From assembly GCA_902766185.1 (NCBI GenBank), contig CACXCQ010000079.1, forward strand, positions 1 through 6,165: a DNA stretch of 6,165 nt. Reading direction: 5' to 3'. This document shows positions 1 through 6,089 of this stretch, piece by piece. This stretch comes from an uncultured Eubacteriales bacterium. GTDB taxonomy: Bacteria > Bacillota > Clostridia > Peptostreptococcales > Anaerovoracaceae. Within the stretch, counting starts at the first letter, position 1. Every line of letters begins with the position of its first letter. Under the pieces are notes generated by a model, which was not told where the DNA came from, made no database searches, and saw only the letters and a program-made list of their open reading frames with translations. A program made the translations under genes and the position numbers.

Positions 1-1252
1 GCCCATCGCGGTGGCCTTTGCGAAAAAGGGCATCCGGGTGATCGGTTTCGATCTGAATGAGGAGAAGATCCGGCAGTATCAGTCCGGCTTCGACCCCACC
101 AACGAAGTGGGCAATGAGGTGATCGCCCAGACCAGCGTGGACTTCACTTCGGACGAAAAGCGGCTTCAGGAATCGAAGTTCCACATCGTCGCCGTACCCA
201 CACCGGTGAACACCGACCATACGCCCGACCTGACGCCGGTCATCGGCGCGTCGGAGATCGTAGGGCGCAACCTTGTCCCCGGAGCCATTGTGGTCTATGA
301 ATCCACCGTCTATCCCGGATGTACGGAGGACGTCTGCATTCCCATCCTTGAGAAGCAGTCCGGTCTGAAGTGCGGAGTGGATTTCAAGGTGGGCTACAGC
401 CCTGAGCGGATCAACCCCGGAGACAGGGTGCACCGTCTGGAGAACATACACAAGATCGTATCCGGCATCGATGAGGAGAGCCTGGAGGAGATCAAGAACG
501 TTTACGATATCGTTATCGAGGTAGGGACACATCCCGTATCCAACCTGCGGACAGCTGAAGCGGTGAAGGTGGTGGAAAACAGCCAGAGAGACGTGAACAT
601 CGCCTTCATGAACGAGCTGGCCATGGTGTTCGACCGCATGGACATCGACACCAATGAAGTCGTGGACGGCATGAACACCAAGTGGAACGCCCTGGGGTTC
701 CGTCCGGGACTGGTCGGCGGACACTGCATCGGCGTGGACCCGTACTACTTCACCCATCAGGCGGAGAAGCTGGGCTACCACAGCCAGATCATCCTCAACG
801 GCCGTATCGTCAACGACTCCATGGGCAACTACGTTGCTGACGCAGCGGTCAAGAAGATGATCGAAGCGGGACAGGCGCCCAAAAAGAGCAGGGTGGCCAT
901 TCTGGGGCTGACCTTCAAGGAGGATTGCCCGGACACCCGCAACAGCAAGGTGGATGACATCATCAAGCGTCTCGATACATACGGGATCCAGCCTTTGGTC
1001 GTTGACCCGTGGGCAGAGGAAGGGGACGCCATGAAGGAATACGGCGTCACCCTGACGAAGATGGAGGATTTGAAGGATCTGGACTGCATCATCATGGCGG
1101 TGGCCCATAAGCAGTTCCGCGAGATGGGACTGAAGCAGATTATGGAGCTGTTCAGGGACGTGCCGGACGAGGAAAAGGTGCTGATCGACGTGAAGGGGCT
1201 CCTGAAAGTGAAGGAGCTGGAGGAAACAGACATCAAATGGTGGAGACTATAA
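1..1252 (+). CDS. UDP-N-acetylhexosamine 6-dehydrogenase, TviB/WbpA type (5' truncated)
   Basis: Cytosolic NAD-dependent enzyme that oxidises C6 of a UDP-N-acetylhexosamine (UDP-GlcNAc or UDP-GalNAc) to the uronic acid, a precursor for capsule or other surface polysaccharide. The reading frame is open from base 2 and begins PIAVAFAKKG, the end of the usual Rossmann GLGYVGLP motif, so roughly 10-20 N-terminal residues lie outside the window; the GTG at 11 is an internal valine codon. Numbering from that codon, the NAD-ribose-binding acid follows in IGFDLN (D14). Next come ESTVYPGCTE, SPERINPGD (130-138), the conserved lysine and asparagine of KVVEN (K186, N190), and GGHCIGVDPYY with the catalytic cysteine C239. 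The C-terminal UDP-binding domain has GLTFKEDCPDTRNSK. The motif wording fits the TviB-like N-acetylhexosamine branch better than plain UDP-glucose dehydrogenase; which epimer is used cannot be told. It probably heads or sits inside the operon with the next two genes (10-base gap). Confidence 0.9.
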   Translation, partial: PIAVAFAKKGIRVIGFDLNEEKIRQYQSGFDPTNEVGNEVIAQTSVDFTSDEKRLQESKFHIVAVPTPVNTDHTPDLTPVIGASEIVGRNLVPGAIVVYESTVYPGCTEDVCIPILEKQSGLKCGVDFKVGYSPERINPGDRVHRLENIHKIVSGIDEESLEEIKNVYDIVIEVGTHPVSNLRTAEAVKVVENSQRDVNIAFMNELAMVFDRMDIDTNEVVDGMNTKWNALGFRPGLVGGHCIGVDPYYFTHQAEKLGYHSQIILNGRIVNDSMGNYVADAAVKKMIEAGQAPKKSRVAILGLTFKEDCPDTRNSKVDDIIKRLDTYGIQPLVVDPWAEEGDAMKEYGVTLTKMEDLKDLDCIIMAVAHKQFREMGLKQIMELFRDVPDEEKVLIDVKGLLKVKELEETDIKWWRL

Positions 1253-1262
1253 GAAGGAGATA

Positions 1263-2390
1263 ATGGAACAGAACAGGTTTTTTACGGTAGAAAAAGTTGA
1301 GCCCATGTTTGCCGGCGGCGGCCGGGACTGGTCGGTGGATGTGCTCAGGTGCATATCCTGCTTTATGGTATGTGCCCTTCACGCATCCTGGCAGACCATG
1401 CCGGCCATGCGGGGCATCGTGGATCCGGGGACCATGGACTGGATCAGCGGCGCGGCTTACCGGATCATCTTCGGATCGCCCACGGTACTGTTCGTCATGG
1501 TCAGCGGCATTTTCTTCCTTTCGCCGGAGCGCCACGTTACGGCGAAGAAGATCTGGAAAAAGAACGTACTGAAGATGACCTGCGCGTATATCTTCTGGTG
1601 TCTGGTCTACGCGCTGTACCGGATCCACGTGATGGATCCCCAGCCGGAGATAACCATGCAGCTGGTCATCCAGGAGTGGATGGTGGAGGAAAAGCACCTC
1701 TGGTACATCCCCATGATCCTGGGACTGTACATTATCGCGCCGATCCTTCGGCCGATCACCGCTTCCGGGGACGTGAAGGTATTCCGGTATCTGGTCATGA
1801 TCTTCACCGGAGCGCTGATCCTGAACACGATCTACACGTGGCCCGAGTTCCCCTATGGAGAGCTCTACATCTTCCCGATCCTGGAGAAGACGCCCATGGA
1901 GCTGATCTGTGAGTACACGTTCTGGATGCTGTTCGGCTGGATCGCCTATACGTACCGGCCGGGGAAGAAGTTCCGGTATTTCATCTACGCGGTGGGTATC
2001 GGAATGGCCATACTGGGATTCATCATCAGCCTCCACAACTGGAGCTTCGCGCTGGATCCCGACGCGGCCACCGTCACGAGGAAGTTTACCATCGTCACCT
2101 TCTGCAAGAATACGGCGCTGTTCTTCTTCGTCGTCACATTCTTCCGGAACCACGAGTTCTCGGAGAGAGGGAAGAAGATATTGGGCAAGCTGTCCGGGTC
2201 GACCCTGATGATCTACCTGATCCACTGGCTGTTCCTGGACATCATGTTCGATCATAATTTCCTGTACGGAGCTGGAGTATCCCCCTGGATCGGAGTGTGG
2301 ATCTACGCCATCATCGCCTATATTGCAGGAGGGATCAGCGGGCTCATCGTACAGACTGTATGGAAAAGGATAAAGGGTATTTTCAGATGA
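1263..2390 (+). CDS. Acyltransferase-3 family membrane O-acyltransferase
   Basis: Integral membrane protein of 375 residues, the usual size for a stand-alone AT3 (Acyl_transf_3) protein; the family moves acetyl or other acyl groups onto surface polysaccharide or peptidoglycan. About ten hydrophobic helices can be read (first at residues 26-43, last at about 345-370). The first carries the R-X10-H motif typical of AT3 enzymes (R29 to H40, in VLRCISCFMVCALH), preceded by RDWSVD. Near the end, SGSTLMIYLIHW matches the conserved C-terminal AT3 helix. No extracytoplasmic SGNH domain is fused to it. The start at 1263 has AAGGAG ending only 3 bases upstream, which is close; Met15 is a possible but SD-less alternative. 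The stop overlaps the next gene as ATGA (2387-2390), suggesting translational coupling. The donor and acceptor are not visible in the sequence; linkage to the uronic-acid gene suggests an acidic surface glycan as acceptor (inference). Confidence 0.88.
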   Translation: MEQNRFFTVEKVEPMFAGGGRDWSVDVLRCISCFMVCALHASWQTMPAMRGIVDPGTMDWISGAAYRIIFGSPTVLFVMVSGIFFLSPERHVTAKKIWKKNVLKMTCAYIFWCLVYALYRIHVMDPQPEITMQLVIQEWMVEEKHLWYIPMILGLYIIAPILRPITASGDVKVFRYLVMIFTGALILNTIYTWPEFPYGELYIFPILEKTPMELICEYTFWMLFGWIAYTYRPGKKFRYFIYAVGIGMAILGFIISLHNWSFALDPDAATVTRKFTIVTFCKNTALFFFVVTFFRNHEFSERGKKILGKLSGSTLMIYLIHWLFLDIMFDHNFLYGAGVSPWIGVWIYAIIAYIAGGISGLIVQTVWKRIKGIFR

Positions 2391-3901
2391 TGAGTCAGAG
2401 AAAAACAGGGAGGATCACCATCAGCCTTCTGTGCGTCCTGTGCATGCTGGCTGTGGCATCCGTATTCAGCCTCGAGCCTGCCTTTGCGGTCTCCAAATCC
2501 GCATTCAAAAAAGCCAGGGTCAGCGGCGTGAAGGTGACCAGCAGGGACTATCAGACCCTTCGGGTGTCCTGGAGCCCCATGAACGGCGCCAAGGGATATG
2601 TCATCTATTCATCGGAGTCCCATTACGGGAAGTACCGCAAGGCCGCGACGGTAAAAAAGGGCACGGCGAAATTCGCGGATGTCAAGAAGTGCTCCACCGG
2701 GAAGACGTACTACTTCAAGGTGCAGGCCTACATGAGCGGAGCGAAGAGCCAGTTCAGCTACGTGAAGACGGGAAAGGCTGTGCCGGCCAAGCCCAAGGTA
2801 AAGCTGTCCGCCGTTGAAGCGTTGGCCCCCCGGACCCATATCGATGCGGACTATGAGAAGGTGGCCGGTGCCTCGGGATATGAGATCTGGCGGTCCGGAT
2901 CGAAGAGTGGCAAGTACACCAAGCTGGATGCCGTCTCCGCGAAGAAGCTGAAGTACACCGATACCACGGCGAAGGAGAATACGACGTACTTCTACCGGGT
3001 GCGGGCGTACCGCAAGGTCAGCGGTAAGAAGGTCTACGGGCCATACAGCAGCGTCAAGAGCATTACCTATGTCAGACTTGCCGGCAACGAAGCCCAGTAT
3101 AACGCGGCGAACATCGCAAAGGCAGGGCCGGACCTTTCCGGAAAGAGCTTTTTCTTCCTGGGCAGTTCAGTGACCCGCGGCCGCGGAGGGGAAGGGCAGT
3201 CCTTTGCCGACCAGCTGGCCGTCCGCAACGGACTCACCGCAGTGAAGGAAGCCGTGGACGGAACGACGCTGGTGACGACGTACGCCAATTCCTATATCGA
3301 ACGGATGAAGAACCTTCCCAAAGGCGTGCCGGACGCTCTGGTCTGCCAGCTGTCCTCCAACGACTCCAGAATAAAGGTGATCCCCATAGGGGGAGAACCG
3401 GTCCCGGGAAAATTCGGTCAGCAGGACTTCAATCAGGAAACGGTGACCGGCGCCATCGAATACGTCATCGCCTACGCCAGGGACACCTGGGGCTGCCCGG
3501 TGGTGTTCTACACGCTGCCGAAATTCAGCAGTGACGTCTTCGACGACCAAAAGTACGGGAATATGGTCACCCGGCTGAATCAGGTCCAGGCGAAGTGGAA
3601 GGACGAATGGCCGGTGTACGTGCTGGATCTCTGGAACGACGCCCAGGTGAACGCGAAGCTGGACGGGAACCGGGAACTGTACATGAGCGACGCCATCCAT
3701 CCCACAAAGGCTGGCTACCTCGATCTCTATACTCCCGGCATGGCCGATCTTCTGGACAGCCTCGGACAGGTCCAGTCCCAGATGGAGACCGGGACATTCG
3801 CAGAGGAGTATAAGGGAGCCGGAGTGCTGAGCCGCCCGGATACGACACCGATCGTTCTCGGAGAGGACGGCCTGCCGGCGGACGATACGCTGCGGCCATA
3901 A
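2387..3901 (+). CDS. Secreted SGNH/GDSL hydrolase with two fibronectin-III-like domains
   Basis: Exported protein of 504 residues. Residues 1-34 form a signal peptide: basic n-region (MMSQRKTGR), hydrophobic core, and likely cleavage after PAFA (A34). Two beta-sandwich FnIII-like repeats follow (about 40-130 and 135-228), each with the GAKGYVIYSS/GASGYEIWRS plus SGKY and TYYFKVQAY/TYFYRVRAY pattern. The C-terminal SGNH domain (about 250-480) has all catalytic blocks: GSSVT with nucleophile S261, G292 in VDGTT, N325 in QLSSND, and D435/H438 in DAIHP. The family comprises esterases and O-acyltransferases acting on glycans or lipids. No LPXTG or transmembrane anchor is seen, so it is probably released or held through the FnIII domains. 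Start at 2387 is chosen because it overlaps the upstream stop (ATGA), has AGGG 9 bases upstream, and gives a proper signal peptide; ATG 2390 is equally possible, while the open frame back to 2297 would put 30 charged residues before the signal. With the AT3 protein it may form a split O-acetylation system; deacetylation is the alternative. Confidence 0.87.
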   Translation: MMSQRKTGRITISLLCVLCMLAVASVFSLEPAFAVSKSAFKKARVSGVKVTSRDYQTLRVSWSPMNGAKGYVIYSSESHYGKYRKAATVKKGTAKFADVKKCSTGKTYYFKVQAYMSGAKSQFSYVKTGKAVPAKPKVKLSAVEALAPRTHIDADYEKVAGASGYEIWRSGSKSGKYTKLDAVSAKKLKYTDTTAKENTTYFYRVRAYRKVSGKKVYGPYSSVKSITYVRLAGNEAQYNAANIAKAGPDLSGKSFFFLGSSVTRGRGGEGQSFADQLAVRNGLTAVKEAVDGTTLVTTYANSYIERMKNLPKGVPDALVCQLSSNDSRIKVIPIGGEPVPGKFGQQDFNQETVTGAIEYVIAYARDTWGCPVVFYTLPKFSSDVFDDQKYGNMVTRLNQVQAKWKDEWPVYVLDLWNDAQVNAKLDGNRELYMSDAIHPTKAGYLDLYTPGMADLLDSLGQVQSQMETGTFAEEYKGAGVLSRPDTTPIVLGEDGLPADDTLRP

Positions 3902-3902
3902 C

Positions 3903-3931
3903 AAAAAAGCGCAGCCCGGATAGAGCAGCGC
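3903..3931 (-). terminator. Probable intrinsic terminator of the minus-strand membrane gene
   Basis: On the minus strand, GCGCTGC pairs with GCTGCGC (3931-3925 with 3915-3909, one internal U-U mismatch) around a 9-base loop. Six U follow (complement of the A-run 3903-3908). It sits immediately after the stop codon of the + strand hydrolase gene and about 30 bases past the minus-strand stop. The stem is short, so strength is uncertain; it may act together with the stronger hairpin at 3947-3980. Confidence 0.5.
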
Positions 3932-3946
3932 GTGAAGAAAACGATC

Positions 3947-3991
3947 AGGCGGTTCGGATCAGAAGTAATCCGAGCCGCTTGTCTTTTTTTT
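3947..3991 (+). terminator. Intrinsic terminator after the surface-glycan operon
   Basis: A 13-bp stem (left arm 3947-3959, right arm 3968-3980, two G-U wobbles) with an 8-base loop is followed by GTC and a run of eight T (3984-3991). It lies about 45 bases behind the hydrolase stop. The right arm and T-run overlap the last codons of the convergent minus-strand gene, and that gene's TGA (3959-3961) falls at the stem-loop junction. Read on the minus strand, the same stem is followed only by a short TCGTTTTC, so it is a weak terminator in that direction. Confidence 0.85.
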
Positions 3992-4387
3992 GTCTTTGTC
4001 GCCGGTGAGGTGGAGGATGAGATGGATGATCCCCCGGATCACCAGGAAGATGAAGAAGAACACGAGGAAACCGCCTACGCCGTAGACCACGTCGTCCAGT
4101 TCCATGATGCCGGTGCCGTAGAAGCCCTGGCCGATCTCGATGGCGAAGGTGAGCACCAGGATGACAGTCATCACATAGAAGAAGGAGATGACCATGGTGT
4201 GTCCTGTTTTTGAAAGCCAGAGAAAAATGGGATGGAGCACGAGGATCAGGGCGATGCCGAAGATCCCGATGATGACGAAATGCAGCTCCTTGTCACCAAG
4301 GCTGTTCTGGCTCTGGTCATTCAGGGTGAGAAAATACGTATGTATCCGCGATATGAGCATCACGATGCTGTAAAGAAGTGATTCCAT
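3959..4387 (-). CDS. Small VanZ-like membrane protein
   Basis: A 142-residue protein with four hydrophobic segments (about 3-22, 36-59, 63-88, 100-127) and a short charged C-terminal tail (DKDKKKTSGSDYF). Several positions fit the VanZ-like family: DKELHF before the second helix (residues 32-37), EIGQ at the end of the third (E84, Q87), then a DD pair (98-99) before a glycine-rich last helix. VanZ-like proteins are membrane proteins of poorly defined role, some linked to glycopeptide (teicoplanin) tolerance; no activity can be assigned here. The start is well supported: AAGGAG (complement of 4397-4402) ends 9 bases before the ATG. It is convergent with the hydrolase gene and divergent from recA, so it is probably a single-gene transcript. 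An unrelated four-helix protein is the alternative; the family call rests on a few motif residues. Confidence 0.7.
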   Translation of the reverse strand: MESLLYSIVMLISRIHTYFLTLNDQSQNSLGDKELHFVIIGIFGIALILVLHPIFLWLSKTGHTMVISFFYVMTVILVLTFAIEIGQGFYGTGIMELDDVVYGVGGFLVFFFIFLVIRGIIHLILHLTGDKDKKKTSGSDYF

Positions 4388-4449
4388 GTTGACGTTCTCC
4401 TTGTCTGTTTCAGGTTACGCAAAGGCAGGTCCGCCCATGCTGCTCATTC

Positions 4450-4458
4450 AGTATAACA
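4450..4458 (-). promoter_or_regulatory. Extended -10 promoter for the VanZ-like gene
   Basis: On the minus strand the sequence reads TGTTATACT, an extended -10 element (TG-N-TATACT, five of six consensus bases). No good -35 lies 16-18 bases further upstream, as is common for extended -10 promoters. Transcription would start near 4443 and give a leader of about 55 bases before the ATG at 4387. Confidence 0.5.
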
Positions 4459-4502
4459 GGAGAATGTGTCGATTATGCGAAAAAATATATGGGAAATATT
4501 GG

Positions 4503-4531
4503 TTGACAAATAATGGTAAAACGGATATAGT
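4503..4531 (+). promoter_or_regulatory. recA distal promoter (P1)
   Basis: Perfect -35 TTGACA (4503-4508), 17-base spacer, and -10 TATAGT (4526-4531, five of six). An A/T-rich tract (about 4478-4500) lies directly upstream of the -35 and could act as an UP element. Expected start is near 4538. Its transcript crosses the LexA box, so LexA could only act on it as a roadblock. Confidence 0.65.
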
Positions 4532-4562
4532 GTGAGGGGAGAAAACAATTCCGTTTTTCGGG

Positions 4563-4591
4563 TTGACATGCCGTGGAAAATGGGTTAAGAT
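4563..4591 (+). promoter_or_regulatory. recA: recA proximal promoter (P2), SOS-controlled
   Basis: Perfect -35 TTGACA (4563-4568), 17-base spacer, and -10 TAAGAT (4586-4591). The expected start is around 4598, next to the LexA box, so LexA bound there would block initiation. It lies exactly 60 bases downstream of P1. Confidence 0.8.
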
Positions 4592-4599
4592 TGAAACAA

Positions 4600-4611
4600 G
4601 AACAGATGTTC
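4600..4611 (+). promoter_or_regulatory. LexA (DinR) operator, SOS box of recA
   Basis: GAACAGATGTTC is a perfect match to the Gram-positive LexA core GAAC-N4-GTTC. It begins 9 bases after the proximal -10, covering the expected transcription start, and ends 19 bases before the recA ATG. This placement implies repression of recA by LexA and induction on DNA damage. Confidence 0.9.
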
Positions 4612-4630
4612 GTAATCAGGAGGAACAGAT

Positions 4631-5752
4631 ATGGCAGTGAAAACAGCGAAGAATGCAGGCGCTCCGGTAATGGACAGCGCAGCGAGAGAGAAGGCACTGG
4701 AGAACGCGATGGCGCAGATCCAGAAGCAGTTCGGCAAGGGTGCGGTAATGAAGCTCGGGGACGATGGTGCCCAGCTGAACATCGACGCGATCTCCACAGG
4801 CTCCATGAGTCTGGATATCGCTACCGGCATCGGCGGCGTGCCCCGGGGAAGGATCGTGGAGATCTACGGACCGGAATCTTCAGGTAAGACTACGCTGACA
4901 CTGCACATCATTGCCGAGGCCCAGAAGAACGGCGGCAAGGCTGCGTTCATCGACGCGGAGCACGCTCTGGACCCGGAATACGCCCGCAACCTTGGCGTGG
5001 ATGTGGACGAGCTTCTCGTTTCCCAGCCGGATTACGGCGAGCAGGCTCTGGAGATCGCCGAGATGCTTGTCCGCAGCGGCGCGCTGGACGTCATCGTGGT
5101 GGACTCCGTAGCGGCGCTGGTGCCGAAGCATGAGATCGACGGCGCCATGGGTGACGCGGCAGTGGGCCTGCAGGCCAGACTCATGTCACAGGCCCTGCGT
5201 AAGCTGGCCGGCGTCATCAATAAGACGAACACCACCATCATCTTCATCAACCAGCTCCGGGAGAAGATCGGCGTCATGTTCGGCAATCCCGAGACGACCA
5301 CCGGCGGCCGTGCGCTGAAATTCTTCGCCTCCATGCGGATCGATGTCCGCCGGGTGGAGACCATCAAGTCCGGGGATCAGGTCCTGGGCAACAGGACGAA
5401 GGCCAAGATCGTCAAGAACAAGGTTGCGCCTCCCTTCAAGCAGGCGGAATTCGACATCATGTACGGCAAGGGGATCTCGAAGTCAGGAGACCTGCTGGAT
5501 TGCGCCGTGGACGGCAAGGTCATCGAGAAGGCAGGTTCCTGGTATAGCCTGGACGGACAGCGCATCGGACAGGGCAGAGAGAACGTGAAGGAATATCTGG
5601 AGAACAATCCGGACGTGGCCGACATGGTCGAACAGCGTCTCCGGGATCATCTCCGGGAGGAGCGTGAGAAGGCCAGACGGGGCCGTGAGCAGGAGCCGGA
5701 AGGAATGCCGGGAGGGATCGCGGTGGATGCCGACGGCGTCGTCATCGAGTAG
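4631..5752 (+). CDS. recA: Recombinase RecA
   Basis: Cytosolic DNA-dependent ATPase that forms filaments on single-stranded DNA, carries out strand exchange in homologous recombination, and triggers LexA self-cleavage in the SOS response. The 373-residue protein is full length. Walker A is GPESSGKT (80-87), the catalytic glutamate E110 lies in IDAEHALDP, and Walker B is in VIVVDS. Also present are the conserved [10 protein letters not shown], the [14 protein letters not shown] stretch and the [10 protein letters not shown] segment (DNA-binding loop L2 region). The C-terminal domain ends in a charged tail typical of RecA. Start choice is firm: AGGAGG (4618-4623) lies 7 bases before the ATG. 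Two tandem promoters and a LexA box precede it. No clear intrinsic terminator follows directly, and the recX gene often found next to recA is not the next gene here. Confidence 0.98.
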   Translation: MAVKTAKNAGAPVMDSAAREKALENAMAQIQKQFGKGAVMKLGDDGAQLNIDAISTGSMSLDIATGIGGVPRGRIVEIYGPESSGKTTLTLHIIAEAQKNGGKAAFIDAEHALDPEYARNLGVDVDELLVSQPDYGEQALEIAEMLVRSGALDVIVVDSVAALVPKHEIDGAMGDAAVGLQARLMSQALRKLAGVINKTNTTIIFINQLREKIGVMFGNPETTTGGRALKFFASMRIDVRRVETIKSGDQVLGNRTKAKIVKNKVAPPFKQAEFDIMYGKGISKSGDLLDCAVDGKVIEKAGSWYSLDGQRIGQGRENVKEYLENNPDVADMVEQRLRDHLREEREKARRGREQEPEGMPGGIAVDADGVVIE

Positions 5753-5825
5753 GCCGCAGATTGTTCGGTTCCACGAAGAACTGGCTGGTTCTGAATAATA
5801 ATTTGTTATAAAACAACAAAATTCA
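5753..5825. other. recA 3' intergenic stretch without clear feature
   Basis: A/T-rich DNA between the recA stop and the attenuator promoter. It contains a weak 5-bp inverted repeat (AGAAC 5777-5781, GTTCT 5788-5792) without a T-run, and an A/T inverted repeat around TTGTTATAAAACAA (about 5803-5816). Neither is convincing as a terminator, so recA transcripts may run on to the attenuator terminator at 5994-6028. Confidence 0.4.
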
Positions 5826-5854
5826 TTGACATTATTCGTTGAATGCGATAAACT
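5826..5854 (+). promoter_or_regulatory. Promoter of the Phe/Tyr attenuator transcript
   Basis: Perfect -35 TTGACA (5826-5831), 17-base spacer, and -10 TAAACT (5849-5854, four of six). Expected start is near 5861, at or just before the first ATG of the leader peptide. The surrounding DNA (5795-5855) is notably A/T-rich. The promoter fires toward the leader peptide and the truncated gene at 6090. Confidence 0.65.
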
Positions 5855-5860
5855 TGAGCC

Positions 5861-5962
5861 ATGAAACAGAACAGATGTATGGAAACAGCAGCATATTTCG
5901 GATTTGGTTTTTCGGGCTATTACTTTAGCGCCGAAGATTTGTGCTGCTGCAGACATGACTGA
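5861..5962 (+). CDS. Phe/Tyr-rich attenuator leader peptide
   Basis: A 33-codon open reading frame whose residues 12-22 read YFGFGFSGYYF: four Phe and three Tyr in eleven codons (5894-5926). The end reads LCCCRHD and stops at TGA 5960-5962. Such codon clusters are the hallmark of ribosome-mediated attenuation leaders, like the pheA leader of enteric bacteria: when charged tRNA-Phe or tRNA-Tyr is scarce, the ribosome stalls at these codons. The peptide itself is probably without function. The in-frame ATG at 5879 (giving 27 residues) is an alternative start. Neither start has a clear Shine-Dalgarno sequence, and the first would be nearly leaderless from the predicted promoter. That is the weak point of the call; the coincidence of codons, stop position and RNA structures is the strong one. 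Confidence 0.8.
   Translation: MKQNRCMETAAYFGFGFSGYYFSAEDLCCCRHD
5886..5949 (+). promoter_or_regulatory. Attenuator 1:2 (pause) hairpin
   Basis: CAGCAGCA (5886-5893) is perfectly complementary to TGCTGCTG (5942-5949), 8 bp, enclosing the Phe/Tyr codons. Segment 1 lies just before these codons, so a ribosome stalled on them covers segment 1 and frees segment 2. With no translation at all, this hairpin would occupy segment 2 and favour termination. Confidence 0.6.
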
Positions 5963-6014
5963 CGTTTTCCCGCAGAAGAGCGTGATCGGATCAGGGACGG
6001 TGTTTGCACAGCAG
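5944..6014 (+). promoter_or_regulatory. Attenuator 2:3 antiterminator
   Basis: GCAGACAT (5949-5956) pairs with GTGTTTGC (6000-6007), two of eight as G-U. The stem extends outward by 5948-6008 and, after a 2-base bulge, by CTGC (5944-5947) with GCAG (6011-6014), about 13 bp in all. It uses the left arm and apex of the terminator, so the two structures exclude each other. Segment 2 is formed by the last leader codons, so a ribosome that reaches the TGA at 5960 would mask it. Confidence 0.65.
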
Positions 6015-6028
6015 ACACCGTCCTTTTT
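5994..6028 (+). terminator. Attenuator 3:4 intrinsic terminator
   Basis: GGACGGTGTTTGC (5995-6007) pairs with GCAGACACCGTCC (6011-6023), 13 bp with a single G-U and a 3-base loop, followed by TTTTT (6024-6028). It stands 32 bases after the leader stop and about 60 bases before the next gene. If formed, the promoter at 5826 yields only a short RNA of about 165 bases; it would also stop any readthrough from recA. Confidence 0.9.
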
Positions 6029-6089
6029 CGTACACGCAGCCTGCATTTGAATGCCGGAACGGGAAGCTATCCGGCCAGGGGAGGAGATC

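Noticed and set aside
1233..2255. 340-codon open frame on the minus strand opposite the acyltransferase gene
   Set aside because: Composition is rich in Asp, His, Arg and Pro without recognisable motifs, and the + strand frame has clear AT3 helices and motifs; it is a by-product of high-GC codon use.
2297..2386. N-terminal extension of the hydrolase frame into the acyltransferase gene
   Set aside because: It would place 30 Arg/His/Asp-rich residues before a good signal peptide; the ATGA overlap start at 2387 fits better.
3167..3904. 245-codon minus-strand open frame opposite the SGNH domain
   Set aside because: It mirrors the hydrolase gene, has no credible ribosome binding site or domain, and the + strand catalytic blocks are unmistakable.
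3932..4213. 93-codon + strand open frame rich in Asp/Glu/His
   Set aside because: It is the antisense of the membrane protein gene and starts inside the terminator region; acidic runs mirror hydrophobic codons.
4543..4560. AAAAC/GTTTT repeat between the recA promoters as a terminator-like hairpin
   Set aside because: Only five A/T-dominated pairs; too weak to act between two promoters.
5777..5792. AGAAC-N6-GTTCT inverted repeat after recA as a LexA site or terminator
   Set aside because: The spacing is N6 rather than N4, so it is not a LexA box; the 5-bp stem lacks a T-run, so it is not a terminator.
5753..6089. T-box riboswitch as the regulator upstream of the aromatic gene
   Set aside because: No T-box consensus sequence (GGGTGGNACCGCG-like) precedes the terminator, while a leader peptide with alternative stems is present.
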